Below, one piece after another: positions 1 through 9,716 of a stretch of 64,000 nt of DNA (within the stretch, counting starts at the first letter, position 1; each line of letters opens with the position of its first letter). A program made the position numbers and the translations under genes. This DNA comes from Sphingomonas sp. PAMC 26621. Lineage in GTDB: Bacteria > Pseudomonadota > Alphaproteobacteria > Sphingomonadales > Sphingomonadaceae. The stretch lies in the NCBI RefSeq assembly GCF_000251145.1, contig NZ_AIDW01000024.1, positions 34,613 to 98,612 on the forward strand, written 5' to 3'. The notes beneath the pieces are model-generated. The model saw only the letters and a program-made list of their open reading frames with translations, did not search any database and was not told the DNA's origin.

Positions 1-1
1 C

Positions 2-931
2 CAGTTGCTGTTCACGATCGACTCGCGCCCCTTCGCCGCCGCGCTCGCGGAAGCGCGCGCCAATGAAGCGAGCGCGCAAAGCGCACTGGTGCTCGCGCGC
101 ACCGATCTCGGTCGCGCGACTCGGCTGATCAAGGACGATGCGGTATCGGCAGGCGAAGTCGACGCGCTCCGCGGCAAGTTGCAAGCCGCGCAGGCCGGGC
201 TCGCCGCCGCGCAGGCGCGCGTCCGCGCGCGCGCGCTCGACGTGTCGTTCACGCAGATCCGTGCGCCGATCGGCGGGCGCATCTCGGACCGCAAGGTCGA
301 TGCGGGCAATCAGGTCGCGGGCGGCGAAGGTACCGGCGGCACCGTGCTCACCACGATCAACGCGCTCGACCCGATCTACTTCACCTTCGACGGGTCCGAG
401 GCGCTGTTCCTCAAGACCCAGCGCGCGCGCCAGCCGGGGGCCGCCGCCCCCGCGGTCGAGATCCAGTTGCAGGACGAGACCGCGCATCGCTGGAAGGGCA
501 AGCTCGACTTCACCGACAACGGCCTCGACACGCATTCGGGAACGATCCGCGGGCGCGCGGTGCTGCCCAATCCGGGGCTGTTCCTGACGCCGGGGATGTT
601 TGGCAACATGCGGCTCGCCAGCGCCGGGACCAGGCCCGCGTTGCTCGTCCCCGACGATGCGGTGCAGACCGACCAAGCGCGCAAGGTGTTGCTGACGGTC
701 GGGCCCGACAACGTCGTGACCGCCAAGCCGGTGGTGCTCGGTGCGGTAGTCGACGGGATGCGGGTAATCCGCTCGGGCGTTGGCCCGCAGGATCGGATCA
801 TCATCAAGGGCACGCAGATGGCGATGCCGGGGGCCAAGGTGACGCCGACGCTCGGCAAGATCGCGGTGTCGGCGGATGCATCCGCTCCGATGGCGCAGCC
901 GATCGCAGGCGAAGCGACGCTCTCCAAGTAA
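2..931 (+). CDS. RND efflux periplasmic adaptor (HlyD/MexE type), 5'-truncated by window edge
   Basis: Membrane-fusion subunit of a tripartite RND efflux pump; it would bridge the inner-membrane pump and the outer-membrane channel in the periplasm. The visible 309 residues begin inside the first lipoyl half (the LLFTIDSRPF stretch), pass through an alanine-rich alpha-hairpin (about residues 15-75), the second lipoyl motif with IRAPIGGRIS (about 85-95), a beta-barrel and the C-terminal membrane-proximal domain. The frame is open to base 2, so the N-terminus with its signal peptide or lipobox lies outside the window. The next gene is the pump and the one after is the outer-membrane factor, which fixes the role. 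Substrate cannot be told from sequence. Confidence 0.93.
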   Translation, partial: QLLFTIDSRPFAAALAEARANEASAQSALVLARTDLGRATRLIKDDAVSAGEVDALRGKLQAAQAGLAAAQARVRARALDVSFTQIRAPIGGRISDRKVDAGNQVAGGEGTGGTVLTTINALDPIYFTFDGSEALFLKTQRARQPGAAAPAVEIQLQDETAHRWKGKLDFTDNGLDTHSGTIRGRAVLPNPGLFLTPGMFGNMRLASAGTRPALLVPDDAVQTDQARKVLLTVGPDNVVTAKPVVLGAVVDGMRVIRSGVGPQDRIIIKGTQMAMPGAKVTPTLGKIAVSADASAPMAQPIAGEATLSK

Positions 932-937
932 TGCGCT

Positions 938-1024
938 TCCCCGGCGAAGGCCGGGTCCCAGTAGCGATGCGCTCTCCGCTCTAAAAACTGCCGTTCCACA
1001 CCTGGGCCCCGGCCTCCGCCGGGA
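938..1024. repeat. Intergenic REP-like inverted repeat
   Basis: The gap between adaptor and pump genes carries two arms, about 938-960 and 1002-1024, that are near-perfect reverse complements built on CCCCGGCGAAGGCCGGG / CCCGGCCT-CGCCGGG. They could fold into one long hairpin in the polycistronic mRNA. Short GC-rich dyads of this kind are scattered between genes in sphingomonad genomes (recalled family behaviour). Three other inverted-repeat elements of different sequence occur in this window. Confidence 0.6.
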
Positions 1025-1060
1025 AGGCCGGGTCGTGGGCGCCGTCCAAGGACAAAATCC

Positions 1061-4000
1061 ATGCGCTTCTCGCGCTTCTTCATCACCCGGCCGATTTTCG
1101 CCGGGGTCATCGCGGTGGTCATCACCATCGTCGGGCTGATCGCCTATTTCAGCCTGCCGGTGTCGCAATATCCTGACATCGTGCCGCCGACCGTGACGGT
1201 CAGCGCGACTTATCCCGGCGCCTCGGCCGAGACGGTCGCGGAGACGGTCGCCGCGCCGATCGAGCAGGAAATCAACGGCGTCGACAACATGCTGTACCAG
1301 TCGTCGCAATCGACCGGCGACGGCAAGGTGACGATCACGGTCACCTTCAAGATCGGCACCAACCTCGATGCAGCCCAGGTGCTGGTGCAGAACCGCGTTG
1401 CGGTCGCGGTCCCGCGCCTGCCCGAGGACGTCCAGCGGCTCGGCGTGGTGACGCGCAAGACCAGCCCGGACTTCCTGATGGTCGTCAACCTCGTGTCGCC
1501 CGACGGCTCGCTGGATCGCGGCTACATCTCCAATTACGCACTGACGCAGGTGCGCGATCGCCTCAGCCGCATCGACGGCGTCGGCGACGTGCAACTGTTC
1601 GGCGCACGTGATTATTCGATGCGCGTGTGGATCGACCCCGGCCGCGCCGCCGCGCTTGATCTCACCGCCGGCGAGATCGTCGCGGCTTTGCGCGCGCAGA
1701 ACGTTCAGGTCGCCGCGGGCACGCTCGGCCAGCCGCCTTATGCGACGGGGAACGCGTTCCAGCTCAACGTCGAGACGCAGGGCCGCCTGACCGACCCCAA
1801 GCAGTTCGCCGACGTGGTGATCCGCACTGACACCGACGGCCGCCAGGTCAAGGTCTCGGACGTCGCCCGCGTCGAGCTCGGCGCGCAGGATTATGGCGCG
1901 AACACCTATCTCAGTGGCAAGCCCACCGTCATCGCCGCGGTCTTCCAGCGCCCCGGCTCGAACGCGCTCGCCGCCGCACAGGCGGTGTCCGCCGAGATGG
2001 AGACGATGTCGAAGAAGTTCCCCAAGGGGCTCGCCTACAAGGTCATCTACAACCCGACCGAGTTCATCGCCCAGTCGATCGACGCGGTGAAGCACACGCT
2101 GATCGAGGCGATGGTGCTGGTCGTGCTCGTCATCCTCGTCTTCCTACAGAAATGGCGCGCCGCGATCATCCCGATCGTCGCGATCCCGGTCTCGCTGATC
2201 GGCACCTTCGCGGTGCTCGCGGCGGTGGGGTATTCGCTCAACAACCTGTCGCTGTTCGGGCTGGTGCTCGCGATCGGGATCGTCGTCGATGACGCGATCG
2301 TCGTGGTCGAGAATGTCGAACGCAACCTCGAGCACGGCCTCTCCCCGCTCGATGCGGCGCGCAAGTCGATGGACGAAGTGTCGGGCGCGCTCGTCGCGAT
2401 CGTGCTGGTGTTGTGCGCGGTGTTCATCCCGACCGTGTTCCTCACCGGATTGTCGGGCGCGTTCTATCGCCAGTTCGCGGTGACGATCTCGACCGCGACG
2501 ATCATCTCGCTGCTGCTCTCACTCACCTTGTCGCCAGCACTCGCGGCGATGCTGCTCAAGCCGCATACCGATGCGCATTCGGGCGGTCGCCTGACCCGGC
2601 TCGTCCGGCGTGCGGGCGACGCCTTCAACCGCGGGTTCGAGCGGATGAGCACGGCCTATGGTCGCCTCACCTTCCGCCTCGTCAGCGCACCCCGCAAGAT
2701 GATGCTCGTCTATGGTGGCCTGATCGCGCTCACTGCCTTCGTCTTCACGGTGACGCCCGCAGGGTTCGTCCCCGCGCAGGATCAGGGCTACTTCCTGACC
2801 GTGATCCAGCTCCCGCCCGGCTCCTCGGTCGAGCGCACCGATGCGGTGATGCAGAAGGTCGCCAAGCGCATCCTCCCGCTCGCAGGCGTCAAGGGCGCGG
2901 TGATGCTCGCGGGCTTCGACGGCCCGTCGCAGACGCTCGCCCCCAACAGCGCCGCCGCCTACATCCCGCTCAAGAGCTTCGAGGAACGCAGGAAGCTCGG
3001 CGTCACCTTCGCGGGGATCATGTCCGAAGCGCAAAAGGCGACCGCCGACATCAACGAGGCGCGCTTGCTGATCGTCCCCCCACCGCTGATCCAGGGGATC
3101 GGCTCCGCAGGTGGCTATCGGCTGATGGTGCAGGACCAGCAGGGGCATGGCTATCAGGAGATGGGCAAGACCGCCTATGACCTGATCGGCAAGGCCAACC
3201 AGACCAAGGGGCTGGCGCAGGTCTACACGTTCTTCGACACCGCCACCCCGCGTATCTTCGCGGACGTCGATCGCACCAAGGCGAACATGCTGGGCGTGCC
3301 CCCGGAACGCGTGTTCGAGGCGTTGCAGGTCTATCTCGGCTCGGCGTTCGTCAACGACTTCAACCTGCTGGGCCGCACCTACCGCGTCACCGCGCAGGCC
3401 GATGCGCCGTTCCGCAACACCACCGCCGATATCGCCAACCTCAAGACGCGCTCGAACACCGGGCAGATGGTCCCGATCGGGTCGGTCTCGACCTTCCGCG
3501 ACAAGACCGGGCCGTATCGCGTCGTGCGCTACAACCTGTTCCCCGCGGTCGAGGTGGATGGCGACACTGCCAAGGGCTCGTCCTCGGGCCAGTCGCTGGT
3601 CGCGATGGAGAAGCTCGCCGATACCGCCTTGCCCACGGGCTATGCGCATGAATGGACTGGCATCGCCTATCAGCAGAAGTCGGCGGGGAGCACGGCTGCG
3701 CTCGTTTTCGGCATGGCGGTTGTGTTCGTCTTCCTCGTGCTCGCCGCGCAATATGAGAGCCTGACGCTGCCGCTCGCGATCATCCTGATCGTGCCGATGT
3801 GTCTGCTGGCGGCGATGACCGGGGTGAACCTGCGCGGCATGGACAATAACGTCCTCACCCAGATCGGCCTCGTCGTGCTGATCGCGCTCGCTGCCAAGAA
3901 CGCGATCCTCGTGGTCGAGTTTGCCAAGCAAGCGGAGGACGTGGATGGACTCACGCCGATCGAGGCCGCGGTGCGCGCCGCGACCGACCGTCTGCGCCCG

Positions 4001-4264
4001 ATCCTGATGACGAGCTTCGCGTTCATCCTCGGCGCGGTGCCATTGGTGATCGCCGAGGGCGCGGGTGCGGAACTCCGTCAGGCGCTCGGGACAGCGGTGT
4101 TCTTCGGGATGATCGGCGTGACCGGCTTCGGGTTGCTGTTCACCCCCACCTTCTACGTCGTCGCGCGGGCGCTGGCGCAGCGGTTCGAACGCCGCCGCCC
4201 GGCCCCGGTAGCCGCCGCACCATATGGCCCCGTCGCGCCGCACGCGCTGCAGCCAGCCGAATAG
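1061..4264 (+). CDS. RND multidrug efflux pump, HAE1 family (AcrB/MexF-like)
   Basis: Inner-membrane proton-driven pump, 1067 aa, normal for the HAE1 family. It starts MRFSRFFITRPIFAGVIAVV, the usual first transmembrane helix, followed by the large porter domain, six helices, a second porter domain and six more helices. The proton-relay residues are visible: adjacent Asp410/Asp411 in GIVVDDAIVVVENVER and Lys946 in LAAKNAILVVEFAK, equivalent to AcrB Asp407/Asp408/Lys940. It follows the adaptor by about 130 bases and precedes the outer-membrane factor by 8 bases, so the three form one operon. No local repressor gene (TetR or MarR) is visible downstream. Confidence 0.97.
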   Translation: MRFSRFFITRPIFAGVIAVVITIVGLIAYFSLPVSQYPDIVPPTVTVSATYPGASAETVAETVAAPIEQEINGVDNMLYQSSQSTGDGKVTITVTFKIGTNLDAAQVLVQNRVAVAVPRLPEDVQRLGVVTRKTSPDFLMVVNLVSPDGSLDRGYISNYALTQVRDRLSRIDGVGDVQLFGARDYSMRVWIDPGRAAALDLTAGEIVAALRAQNVQVAAGTLGQPPYATGNAFQLNVETQGRLTDPKQFADVVIRTDTDGRQVKVSDVARVELGAQDYGANTYLSGKPTVIAAVFQRPGSNALAAAQAVSAEMETMSKKFPKGLAYKVIYNPTEFIAQSIDAVKHTLIEAMVLVVLVILVFLQKWRAAIIPIVAIPVSLIGTFAVLAAVGYSLNNLSLFGLVLAIGIVVDDAIVVVENVERNLEHGLSPLDAARKSMDEVSGALVAIVLVLCAVFIPTVFLTGLSGAFYRQFAVTISTATIISLLLSLTLSPALAAMLLKPHTDAHSGGRLTRLVRRAGDAFNRGFERMSTAYGRLTFRLVSAPRKMMLVYGGLIALTAFVFTVTPAGFVPAQDQGYFLTVIQLPPGSSVERTDAVMQKVAKRILPLAGVKGAVMLAGFDGPSQTLAPNSAAAYIPLKSFEERRKLGVTFAGIMSEAQKATADINEARLLIVPPPLIQGIGSAGGYRLMVQDQQGHGYQEMGKTAYDLIGKANQTKGLAQVYTFFDTATPRIFADVDRTKANMLGVPPERVFEALQVYLGSAFVNDFNLLGRTYRVTAQADAPFRNTTADIANLKTRSNTGQMVPIGSVSTFRDKTGPYRVVRYNLFPAVEVDGDTAKGSSSGQSLVAMEKLADTALPTGYAHEWTGIAYQQKSAGSTAALVFGMAVVFVFLVLAAQYESLTLPLAIILIVPMCLLAAMTGVNLRGMDNNVLTQIGLVVLIALAAKNAILVVEFAKQAEDVDGLTPIEAAVRAATDRLRPILMTSFAFILGAVPLVIAEGAGAELRQALGTAVFFGMIGVTGFGLLFTPTFYVVARALAQRFERRRPAPVAAAPYGPVAPHALQPAE

Positions 4265-4272
4265 GACCGCTC

Positions 4273-5675
4273 ATGAAAACCCTCCTGCTCACCGGCCTCT
4301 CCGCGCTCTCACTTTCCGCCTGCGCTGCTGGCCCCAACTATGTCGCCCCCCCGGCCCCACCCAAGGCCGCCGCGCCGTTCGTCTCGACCAGCGCCGCGAC
4401 GGTGACATCCCCCGCCGACCAGAACTGGTGGCGGCTGTACCGCGACCCGGTCCTCGACGGTCTCGTCGCGGATGCGCTCGCGGCGAACACGGACCTGCGC
4501 GTCGCGGTCGCGCGGCTCGACACCGCCCGCGCCTCGCTGCGCGGCGCCAAGACCGACCGCGAGCCGCAGATCAACGCGGGCGCCAGCGGCAATTACGCGC
4601 GCAGCTCGCAATTGCAGAACCTCCCCGCCTCGACCGCGAGCGCGCCACGTACGATGTCGGCCTCAACGTCAGCTACGAAGTCGACCTGTCGGGACGCGTC
4701 CGTCGCAACGTCGAAGCCGCGCGCGGCGACGTCGGCGCGGCGCAGGCGGATGCGGATGCGGTCCGCGTCTCGATCGTCGCGGCGACGACTCGCGCCTATG
4801 TCGATGCCGCCTCCTCCGCCGAACGGCTCGGCGTTGCGCGCCGCATCGTCGACCTGCTCGACAAGTCCACCACGCTCACCGGCAAACGAGTCGACGCAGG
4901 CCGCGCGACCAGGCTCGACCAGGTCCGCATCGCCGCGCTCCGCGATCAGCGCGCAGCACTCGTTCCGCAGATCGAAGCCGAACGGCAAGCCGCGCTGTTC
5001 CGCCTCGCCACGCTTACGGGCCGCACGCCGCAGGATCTTCCCGCCGCCGCTGGCGCACGCACCACCACCCCGCGGCTCGACCAACCGATCCCGGTCGGCG
5101 ACGGCGCGGCGCTGCTCGCGCGTCGTCCCGACATTCGCGCCGCCGTACGCCGCCTCGCCGCCGCCACCGCGCGGATCGGCGTGCAGACCTCGCAGCTCTA
5201 TCCGCAGATCTCGCTCGGCGGGTCGATCGGGTCGACCGCGCTGACCGTCGGCGACATCTTCACCGGCGGCCCGGTACGCTGGCTGGTCGGTCCGCTGCTC
5301 AACTGGACGCTCAACCAGTCCGCCGCGCGTGCGCGGATCGCGAGCGCGCAGGCCGAGACGCGCGGCGCGCTCGCGACCTTCGACGGCAGCGTGCTGACCG
5401 CGCTCGAGGAAACCGAGACCGCGCTGTCGACCTACGCGCGCGAACTCGACCGCCGCACGCAGCTCCAGTCCGCACGCGACAATGCCGCGACCGCCGCACG
5501 CATCACCCGCGCGCGCCAGCGCGAGGGGACGATCGACTTCCTCGAAGTGCTCGACGCCGAGCGCACCTTTGCGGACAGCGATGCCGAACTCGCGGCGGCG
5601 GATGCGCGGATCGCAGGGGCACAGGTCGACCTGTTCCGCGCGCTGGGGGGTGGCTGGCAAACGCAGCACAGCTGA
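4273..5675 (+). pseudogene. Outer-membrane efflux lipoprotein (NodT/OprM family), interrupted by a single-base frameshift
   Basis: Third component of the RND system. The ATG at 4273 gives a lipoprotein signal with lipobox LSAC and acylated Cys17, followed by the N-terminal coiled-coil repeat (NWWRLYRDPVLDGLVADALA). Near 4621-4636 the reading frame must move back by one base; the remaining frame then continues with YDVGLNVSYEVDLSGRVRR and the second TolC-type repeat (RRPDIRAAVRRLAAATARIG, LYPQISLGGS) to the stop at 5675. Both halves look conserved and together give about 467 aa, normal for the family. Either one base is missing from the sequence or the gene is freshly broken. If real, the pump would need another outer-membrane channel. 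Confidence 0.85.
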
Positions 5676-5809
5676 TGCCGGATGGCGTGCGCAATCGATC
5701 CGCGCAGTTCCAGCAAATCATGCTATAGGCCTCTGGCACCTTTATCTCCGTCCTCATGGGGGCGGCATGCACACGGGTCAGTTGCCGAATGCATTCTTCG
5801 CCTGCCTCC

Positions 5810-7009
5810 ATGAAAGACCTACCGGGGGTTGACGTCCTGTTCGTCAATCATGCCGCCCAGATGGGGGGCGCGGAACTCTCGCTGCTTGATCATGCGCGTC
5901 ATCTCGGGAACAGTTGTTCGGTTCTGCTCTTTACGGATGGTCCATTCCTCAAGGAGTTGCGGCAGTCTGGCGTAAACGTCTCGATCCTCGGCGGTGCCGC
6001 CCGGGTGGTGGCGCTGGCGCGGACGACCGGCATGCTGCGTGGCCTGCGCACGGCCGGGACGATCGCCACCACGGCAGTCGCGATCGCGCGACGGATGCGC
6101 TCGGCGAAGATCACCTACGCCAATTCGCAAAAAGCCGCGGTGCTGACCGCGCTCGCCGCACTGGTCGCGCGGCGACCGATGGTGTGGCACCTCCACGATA
6201 TCATGACCGCGCCGGATTTCAGCGCCGCCAACCGCCGCGTCGTGATCGCCTTGACCAACCGCGCCGCGCAGCTCGTGATCGCCAATTCCGAAGCGACCGC
6301 CGCCGCCTATCGCGCGGTCGGCGGGCGTTGTCCCGTCACCGTCATCCCCAACGGCATCGATCCGGCACCGTTCGAGCACGTATCGCGGCAGGACGCGCGC
6401 GCCTCGGTCGCGGCCGAATTCGGGCTTAGTGCAGCGCCCGTTTACGGGGTGTTCGGCCGGATTTGCGGGTGGAAGGGACAGGCGGTCGCGATCACCGCGC
6501 TAGCGAAAAGCGCAGAGGCGCATCTGCTCGTTGTCGGCGGACCGTTGTTTGGGGAAGAAGCGCAGGACGCCACGCTGCGCGACCTTGCTGCCCGCCTCGG
6601 GATTGCGGACCGTGTCCATTTCTGTGGCTTCAGGCAGGATATCGCACGCCTGATGAGCGCGATGGACGTCGTCCTGCACTGTTCGACCGAACCCGAACCC
6701 TTTGGTCGTGTGATCGTCGAAGGGATGATGGCAGGCGTTCCCGTCATCGCGACGCACGGGGGTGGCGCGAGCGAGATCATCGCAGGCAGCGGCGCCGGAC
6801 TGCTGATCGCGCCCGGCGACCCGCAGGCCCTGGCCGAAGCGATCGGATCCGTGATGCGCGACCCGGCGCTTCGGGCGGACATGGCCGCGCGCGGGCGGGC
6901 GCATGCCAGGCGCGACTATGCGCTGGCCTCCGTCCAGCGACGGGTGGATGTAGCACTGGCACCGTGGACCAGCGCGCACCCGATTATGGCGGGCCATGCT
7001 GCCGGGTGA
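5810..7009 (+). CDS. Glycosyltransferase family 4 (GT-B fold)
   Basis: A 399-residue GT4-type sugar transferase, probably acting on a polysaccharide or lipid-linked acceptor at the cytoplasmic membrane face. The N-terminal Rossmann lobe opens with VDVLFVNHAAQMGGAELSLL, with the GGAE acceptor-site motif typical of this family. The C-terminal lobe contains PNGIDPAPF, a nucleotide-sugar region and EPEPFGRVIVEGMMAGVPVIA, the EX7E signature. The start is chosen at ATG 5810 because homology begins immediately after it; in-frame starts at 5756 and 5789 would add a poor N-terminal tail. No strong ribosome-binding site precedes any of them. Donor and acceptor are unknown; two more glycosyltransferases follow. 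Confidence 0.88.
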   Translation: MKDLPGVDVLFVNHAAQMGGAELSLLDHARHLGNSCSVLLFTDGPFLKELRQSGVNVSILGGAARVVALARTTGMLRGLRTAGTIATTAVAIARRMRSAKITYANSQKAAVLTALAALVARRPMVWHLHDIMTAPDFSAANRRVVIALTNRAAQLVIANSEATAAAYRAVGGRCPVTVIPNGIDPAPFEHVSRQDARASVAAEFGLSAAPVYGVFGRICGWKGQAVAITALAKSAEAHLLVVGGPLFGEEAQDATLRDLAARLGIADRVHFCGFRQDIARLMSAMDVVLHCSTEPEPFGRVIVEGMMAGVPVIATHGGGASEIIAGSGAGLLIAPGDPQALAEAIGSVMRDPALRADMAARGRAHARRDYALASVQRRVDVALAPWTSAHPIMAGHAAG

Positions 7010-7084
7010 CAGCATCATCAAGGAAACGCACGAGAATAAGTCTGCGCGCCAGCACCGTCATCCGCAAGAAGCCATAATCGGCAC

Positions 7085-7262
7085 CCGCACCGCGCAACGT
7101 TCATTGGATAGGACTAGCCTAACTTCAACATCTATCGAACTCCCTCTTGGCTGGGATTGCCCCTGTATTATTGTAATTTTCCCAGAGTATATTGTATTAC
7201 TATCATACAAAGAGTCAGTCAGGCACATATATTGTAGAACCCCCCCTACCTTTGGTTAAGAT
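7085..7262. other. AT-rich intergenic island between glycosyltransferase genes
   Basis: The 412-base gap from 7010 to 7421 has no convincing gene. Its middle part is strikingly AT-rich compared with everything around it (for example the TTGTAATTTTCCC and TATATTGTATTACTATCATA stretches near 7170-7205). It contains several promoter-like TTGTAA/TATATT combinations, and near 7263 a small CTCTC-TT-GAGAG dyad. It may be the promoter region for the glycosyltransferase gene at 7422, or a trace of foreign DNA, which is common at surface-polysaccharide loci. No direct repeats or transposase remnants are seen. Confidence 0.5.
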
Positions 7263-7421
7263 CTCTCTTGAGAGTCCCCCGAGGTCCCAAGGCCTTTCAT
7301 GCCGGATGTACACGTCTTGTGATTCACCCACCAAGTCCGCGGCGAGCCCGATGGCACGCCGACCGTTTCGTACCGCGCCATCGCCTCCCGTTCTCCATCG
7401 TCGCCAGATTCGGTCGTTCCC

Positions 7422-8531
7422 GTGAAGATATTGTTCAACATGCCGAGCCAGAGCCCAGGCCAGCCGACCGGCGTCGGACGTTTCGGCCACGAGTTGCTGC
7501 GGCGTCTCGTCGCCAACGGACACGCGACCTATACGTTGCGAACGCGATTCGAACGGCATCACCTTCCCGCGTCGCTCGCCGAAAGCGGACGACTGATTCG
7601 GATCGCCACGCCGTCGTCGCACGCAGCGGACATGGCGCTGAGTTCGCTTGCGGCGCCGATCTTCTTCCCGCGCAGCAAATTCGACGTCGTCGTCAACGTC
7701 GATCCCCTCGGCCTCTTCATGGGTGGAGGTAGCCGGGTGACCATCGTTCACGACCTCTACTTCGCCGGGATTCCCGGCCTCTATTCCAGACCCGTCGCCG
7801 CAAAGGCGTGGGCGCTGCATCATCTGGTCCTTTCGCGTAGCAAGTTTATCATCGCGATATCGGAATCGACGGCCGACGATGTTCGACGCTTCTTTCCCGC
7901 CGTTGCATCCAGGGTGCGCGTCATCCTGTCGGATTCCACGATGGACGCGGAAGCGGATGAGCGCTGGCTCGCCGCGCTGAAGGGCAAGCGCTTTGTCCTG
8001 ACGGTGGCAAATGCCGCCCCCAACAAAAACCTTGGCAGCCTGGCCAAAGCGTTCTGCAGGATTGCCCAGACCGATCCCGACCTGATGCTGGTCCATGTCG
8101 GAAACGATCCCCAGGGGCTGCTGTCCGGTGCGATGGCCGAAGGGGGCATGTCCGCGCGGTTGATCCGGCACCGCGGGATCGGCGACCCGGCCCTCGCCGC
8201 CTTGTACGAGACGGCGCTTTGCCTCGTCGTCCCATCCTATTACGAAGGATTTTGCCTCCCGCTGGTCGAGGCGCAACGCTACGGCTGCCCCATCCTCTTC
8301 GCCGACAGCCCCGGCACTGCGGAAACCGGCGGGATCGGGGGATTGTCGTTCAAGCCGGACGACCTTGCCGGGCTGACCCGGTGCCTGGGTCGCGTGGTTT
8401 CCAGCGCCACCTTGCGCACCACATTGCGCAGCCGCGGCTATCGTAACGCGAAGCGCTTCTCCTGGGAACGCGCCGCGCGCCAGTATGAGGAAGTGTTCGA
8501 CGCCGCCGCCCGGTCGATTACCCCCGCCTGA
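7422..8531 (+). CDS. Glycosyltransferase family 4 (mannosyltransferase-like)
   Basis: A second GT-B glycosyltransferase, 369 aa, starting at GTG 7422 with MKILFNMPSQSPGQPTGVGR; the PTGVGR motif is the usual GxGR-type acceptor loop of this subgroup. The C-lobe shows FVLTVANAAPNKNLGSLAKA (nucleotide-sugar domain start) and PSYYEGFCLPLVEAQRYGCP, the EX7E motif of retaining GT4 enzymes. It resembles mannosyl or rhamnosyl transferases of O-antigen and exopolysaccharide clusters, but the sugar cannot be assigned. It converges with the GT2 gene on the other strand, only 3 bases apart, and lies downstream of the AT-rich island. Confidence 0.88.
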   Translation: MKILFNMPSQSPGQPTGVGRFGHELLRRLVANGHATYTLRTRFERHHLPASLAESGRLIRIATPSSHAADMALSSLAAPIFFPRSKFDVVVNVDPLGLFMGGGSRVTIVHDLYFAGIPGLYSRPVAAKAWALHHLVLSRSKFIIAISESTADDVRRFFPAVASRVRVILSDSTMDAEADERWLAALKGKRFVLTVANAAPNKNLGSLAKAFCRIAQTDPDLMLVHVGNDPQGLLSGAMAEGGMSARLIRHRGIGDPALAALYETALCLVVPSYYEGFCLPLVEAQRYGCPILFADSPGTAETGGIGGLSFKPDDLAGLTRCLGRVVSSATLRTTLRSRGYRNAKRFSWERAARQYEEVFDAAARSITPA

Positions 8532-8534
8532 AGA

Positions 8535-9428
8535 TCATATGTCGAGGATCCTGCCGGGATCGAGCGTGCCGCGAATCAGATCCAGGAACGCCTTTACGTT
8601 GCCGCGCAATCGCCCTGCACGATCGACCCACGGCTCGGGATACAAGGCGCGCAGGACGTTCATCCCGACATTGTTCGTCATGCACCGTAACGCCGTGCGC
8701 AGCCGCAGCGTGCCCTTTCGGTAGAGGTAGATCGGATTGGCAATCTGCGAATAGCCCAGCCGCACCCCACTCGTCCGCCCGCTCTTAACCCCCTGATGCA
8801 CCCCCGCGAACGCGTTCGTGAAAGCCACCATTCCCCGGCCGAGCAACCGCGATCCGAAATCCACGTCCTCGAGCCATCCGTACAGCGGGAGCCGCTCGTC
8901 AAAGCGGAGATCCCCGATTGCGCTTGAGCGATACGCCATGTTGCACCCATAGACGCCGGAATCGTGCGCCCGGATCCAGATCGGGGGCGGCGTGGCCGCA
9001 TCATAGGCCGACACCGCTGCCAGGGCGGTCGCATAGTCATGCCCCCGGCCACCGATCCCGTCCAGGATCAGATGCCCGGAAGCCGCGATCAAATCGGCAT
9101 TGTCCTGGAAGAGCGCCCGGATGTTCTCGATCGCCCGGCAAGACGCGATATAGTCGTCGTCGAAGAAGGCGATGATATCGAACTGGTCGATCGTCCAGTC
9201 GATCCCGTAATTGCGCTGGACGGTCAGACCCTTCGGACTGATAAGGACGCGCGCGTCATCGGGAAGCGCGTCCGGCGCCGGAAGATCGTCCTGACTCGCA
9301 ACGATCAGATAGACCGCATCCGGTTGGCATGTCTGGGCCAGAAGTTGCTGCTTCCACTGCGCAAGTTCACGGGGGCGTCCCGTACTGGCGATGATGACCG
9401 CAATCGATAGTGACGTAGAGAACGGCAT
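8535..9428 (-). CDS. Glycosyltransferase family 2 (GT-A fold)
   Basis: A 297-residue GT2 enzyme. The nucleotide-binding start LSIAVIIASTGRPREL, the QRNYGID segment and the metal/nucleotide motif IIAFFDDDYI (DxD type) are all visible, followed by VYGCNMAYRSSAIGDL and ERLPLYGWLEDVDFGSRL, the ED catalytic-base region of inverting GT2 enzymes. There are no obvious membrane helices, so it is probably cytosolic or peripheral. It is transcribed toward the GT4 gene and away from the TonB receptor at 9717. With its two neighbours it suggests a small surface-glycan cluster; no polymerase, flippase or Wzc-type gene is in view. Confidence 0.9.
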   Translation of the reverse strand: MPFSTSLSIAVIIASTGRPRELAQWKQQLLAQTCQPDAVYLIVASQDDLPAPDALPDDARVLISPKGLTVQRNYGIDWTIDQFDIIAFFDDDYIASCRAIENIRALFQDNADLIAASGHLILDGIGGRGHDYATALAAVSAYDAATPPPIWIRAHDSGVYGCNMAYRSSAIGDLRFDERLPLYGWLEDVDFGSRLLGRGMVAFTNAFAGVHQGVKSGRTSGVRLGYSQIANPIYLYRKGTLRLRTALRCMTNNVGMNVLRALYPEPWVDRAGRLRGNVKAFLDLIRGTLDPGRILDI

Positions 9429-9716
9429 GTATCGCTCAACCCCCCGGTTGCGACTTCATACGACCGGATGATAGGTCGCGCTAGCGCCGGGCGGAACGAT
9501 GCCCCACGCAATCTGGCCTATTACTGTACGCTGTCACGACCCGCTTTTCGTGGATCGACCTGGAGACGGCACGACACGACGTCGGGAACTGCGGTTTTCC
9601 AGTATTGTGGCTTTGTTTCCAAATAGTCACAAAAAATCCACAAGGCCTGGGTAGAGGGACCGCGGGGAGCGGGGGCCAGTCGGCACCGACTCTATCGATC
9701 ACAGGGGGATTCATCA

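Noticed and set aside
2519..4243. Long open frame antisense to the RND pump
   Set aside because: Composition is arginine- and histidine-rich without domains; GC-rich coding DNA leaves the opposite strand open. The pump reading is unambiguous.
4621..4636. Phase variation as cause of the frameshifts
   Set aside because: None of the four junctions has a homopolymer or short tandem repeat long enough for slipped-strand switching.
9513..9537. CTGT repeats upstream of the Oar-like receptor
   Set aside because: Spacing of seven bases does not fit the eleven-base period of Pho boxes.
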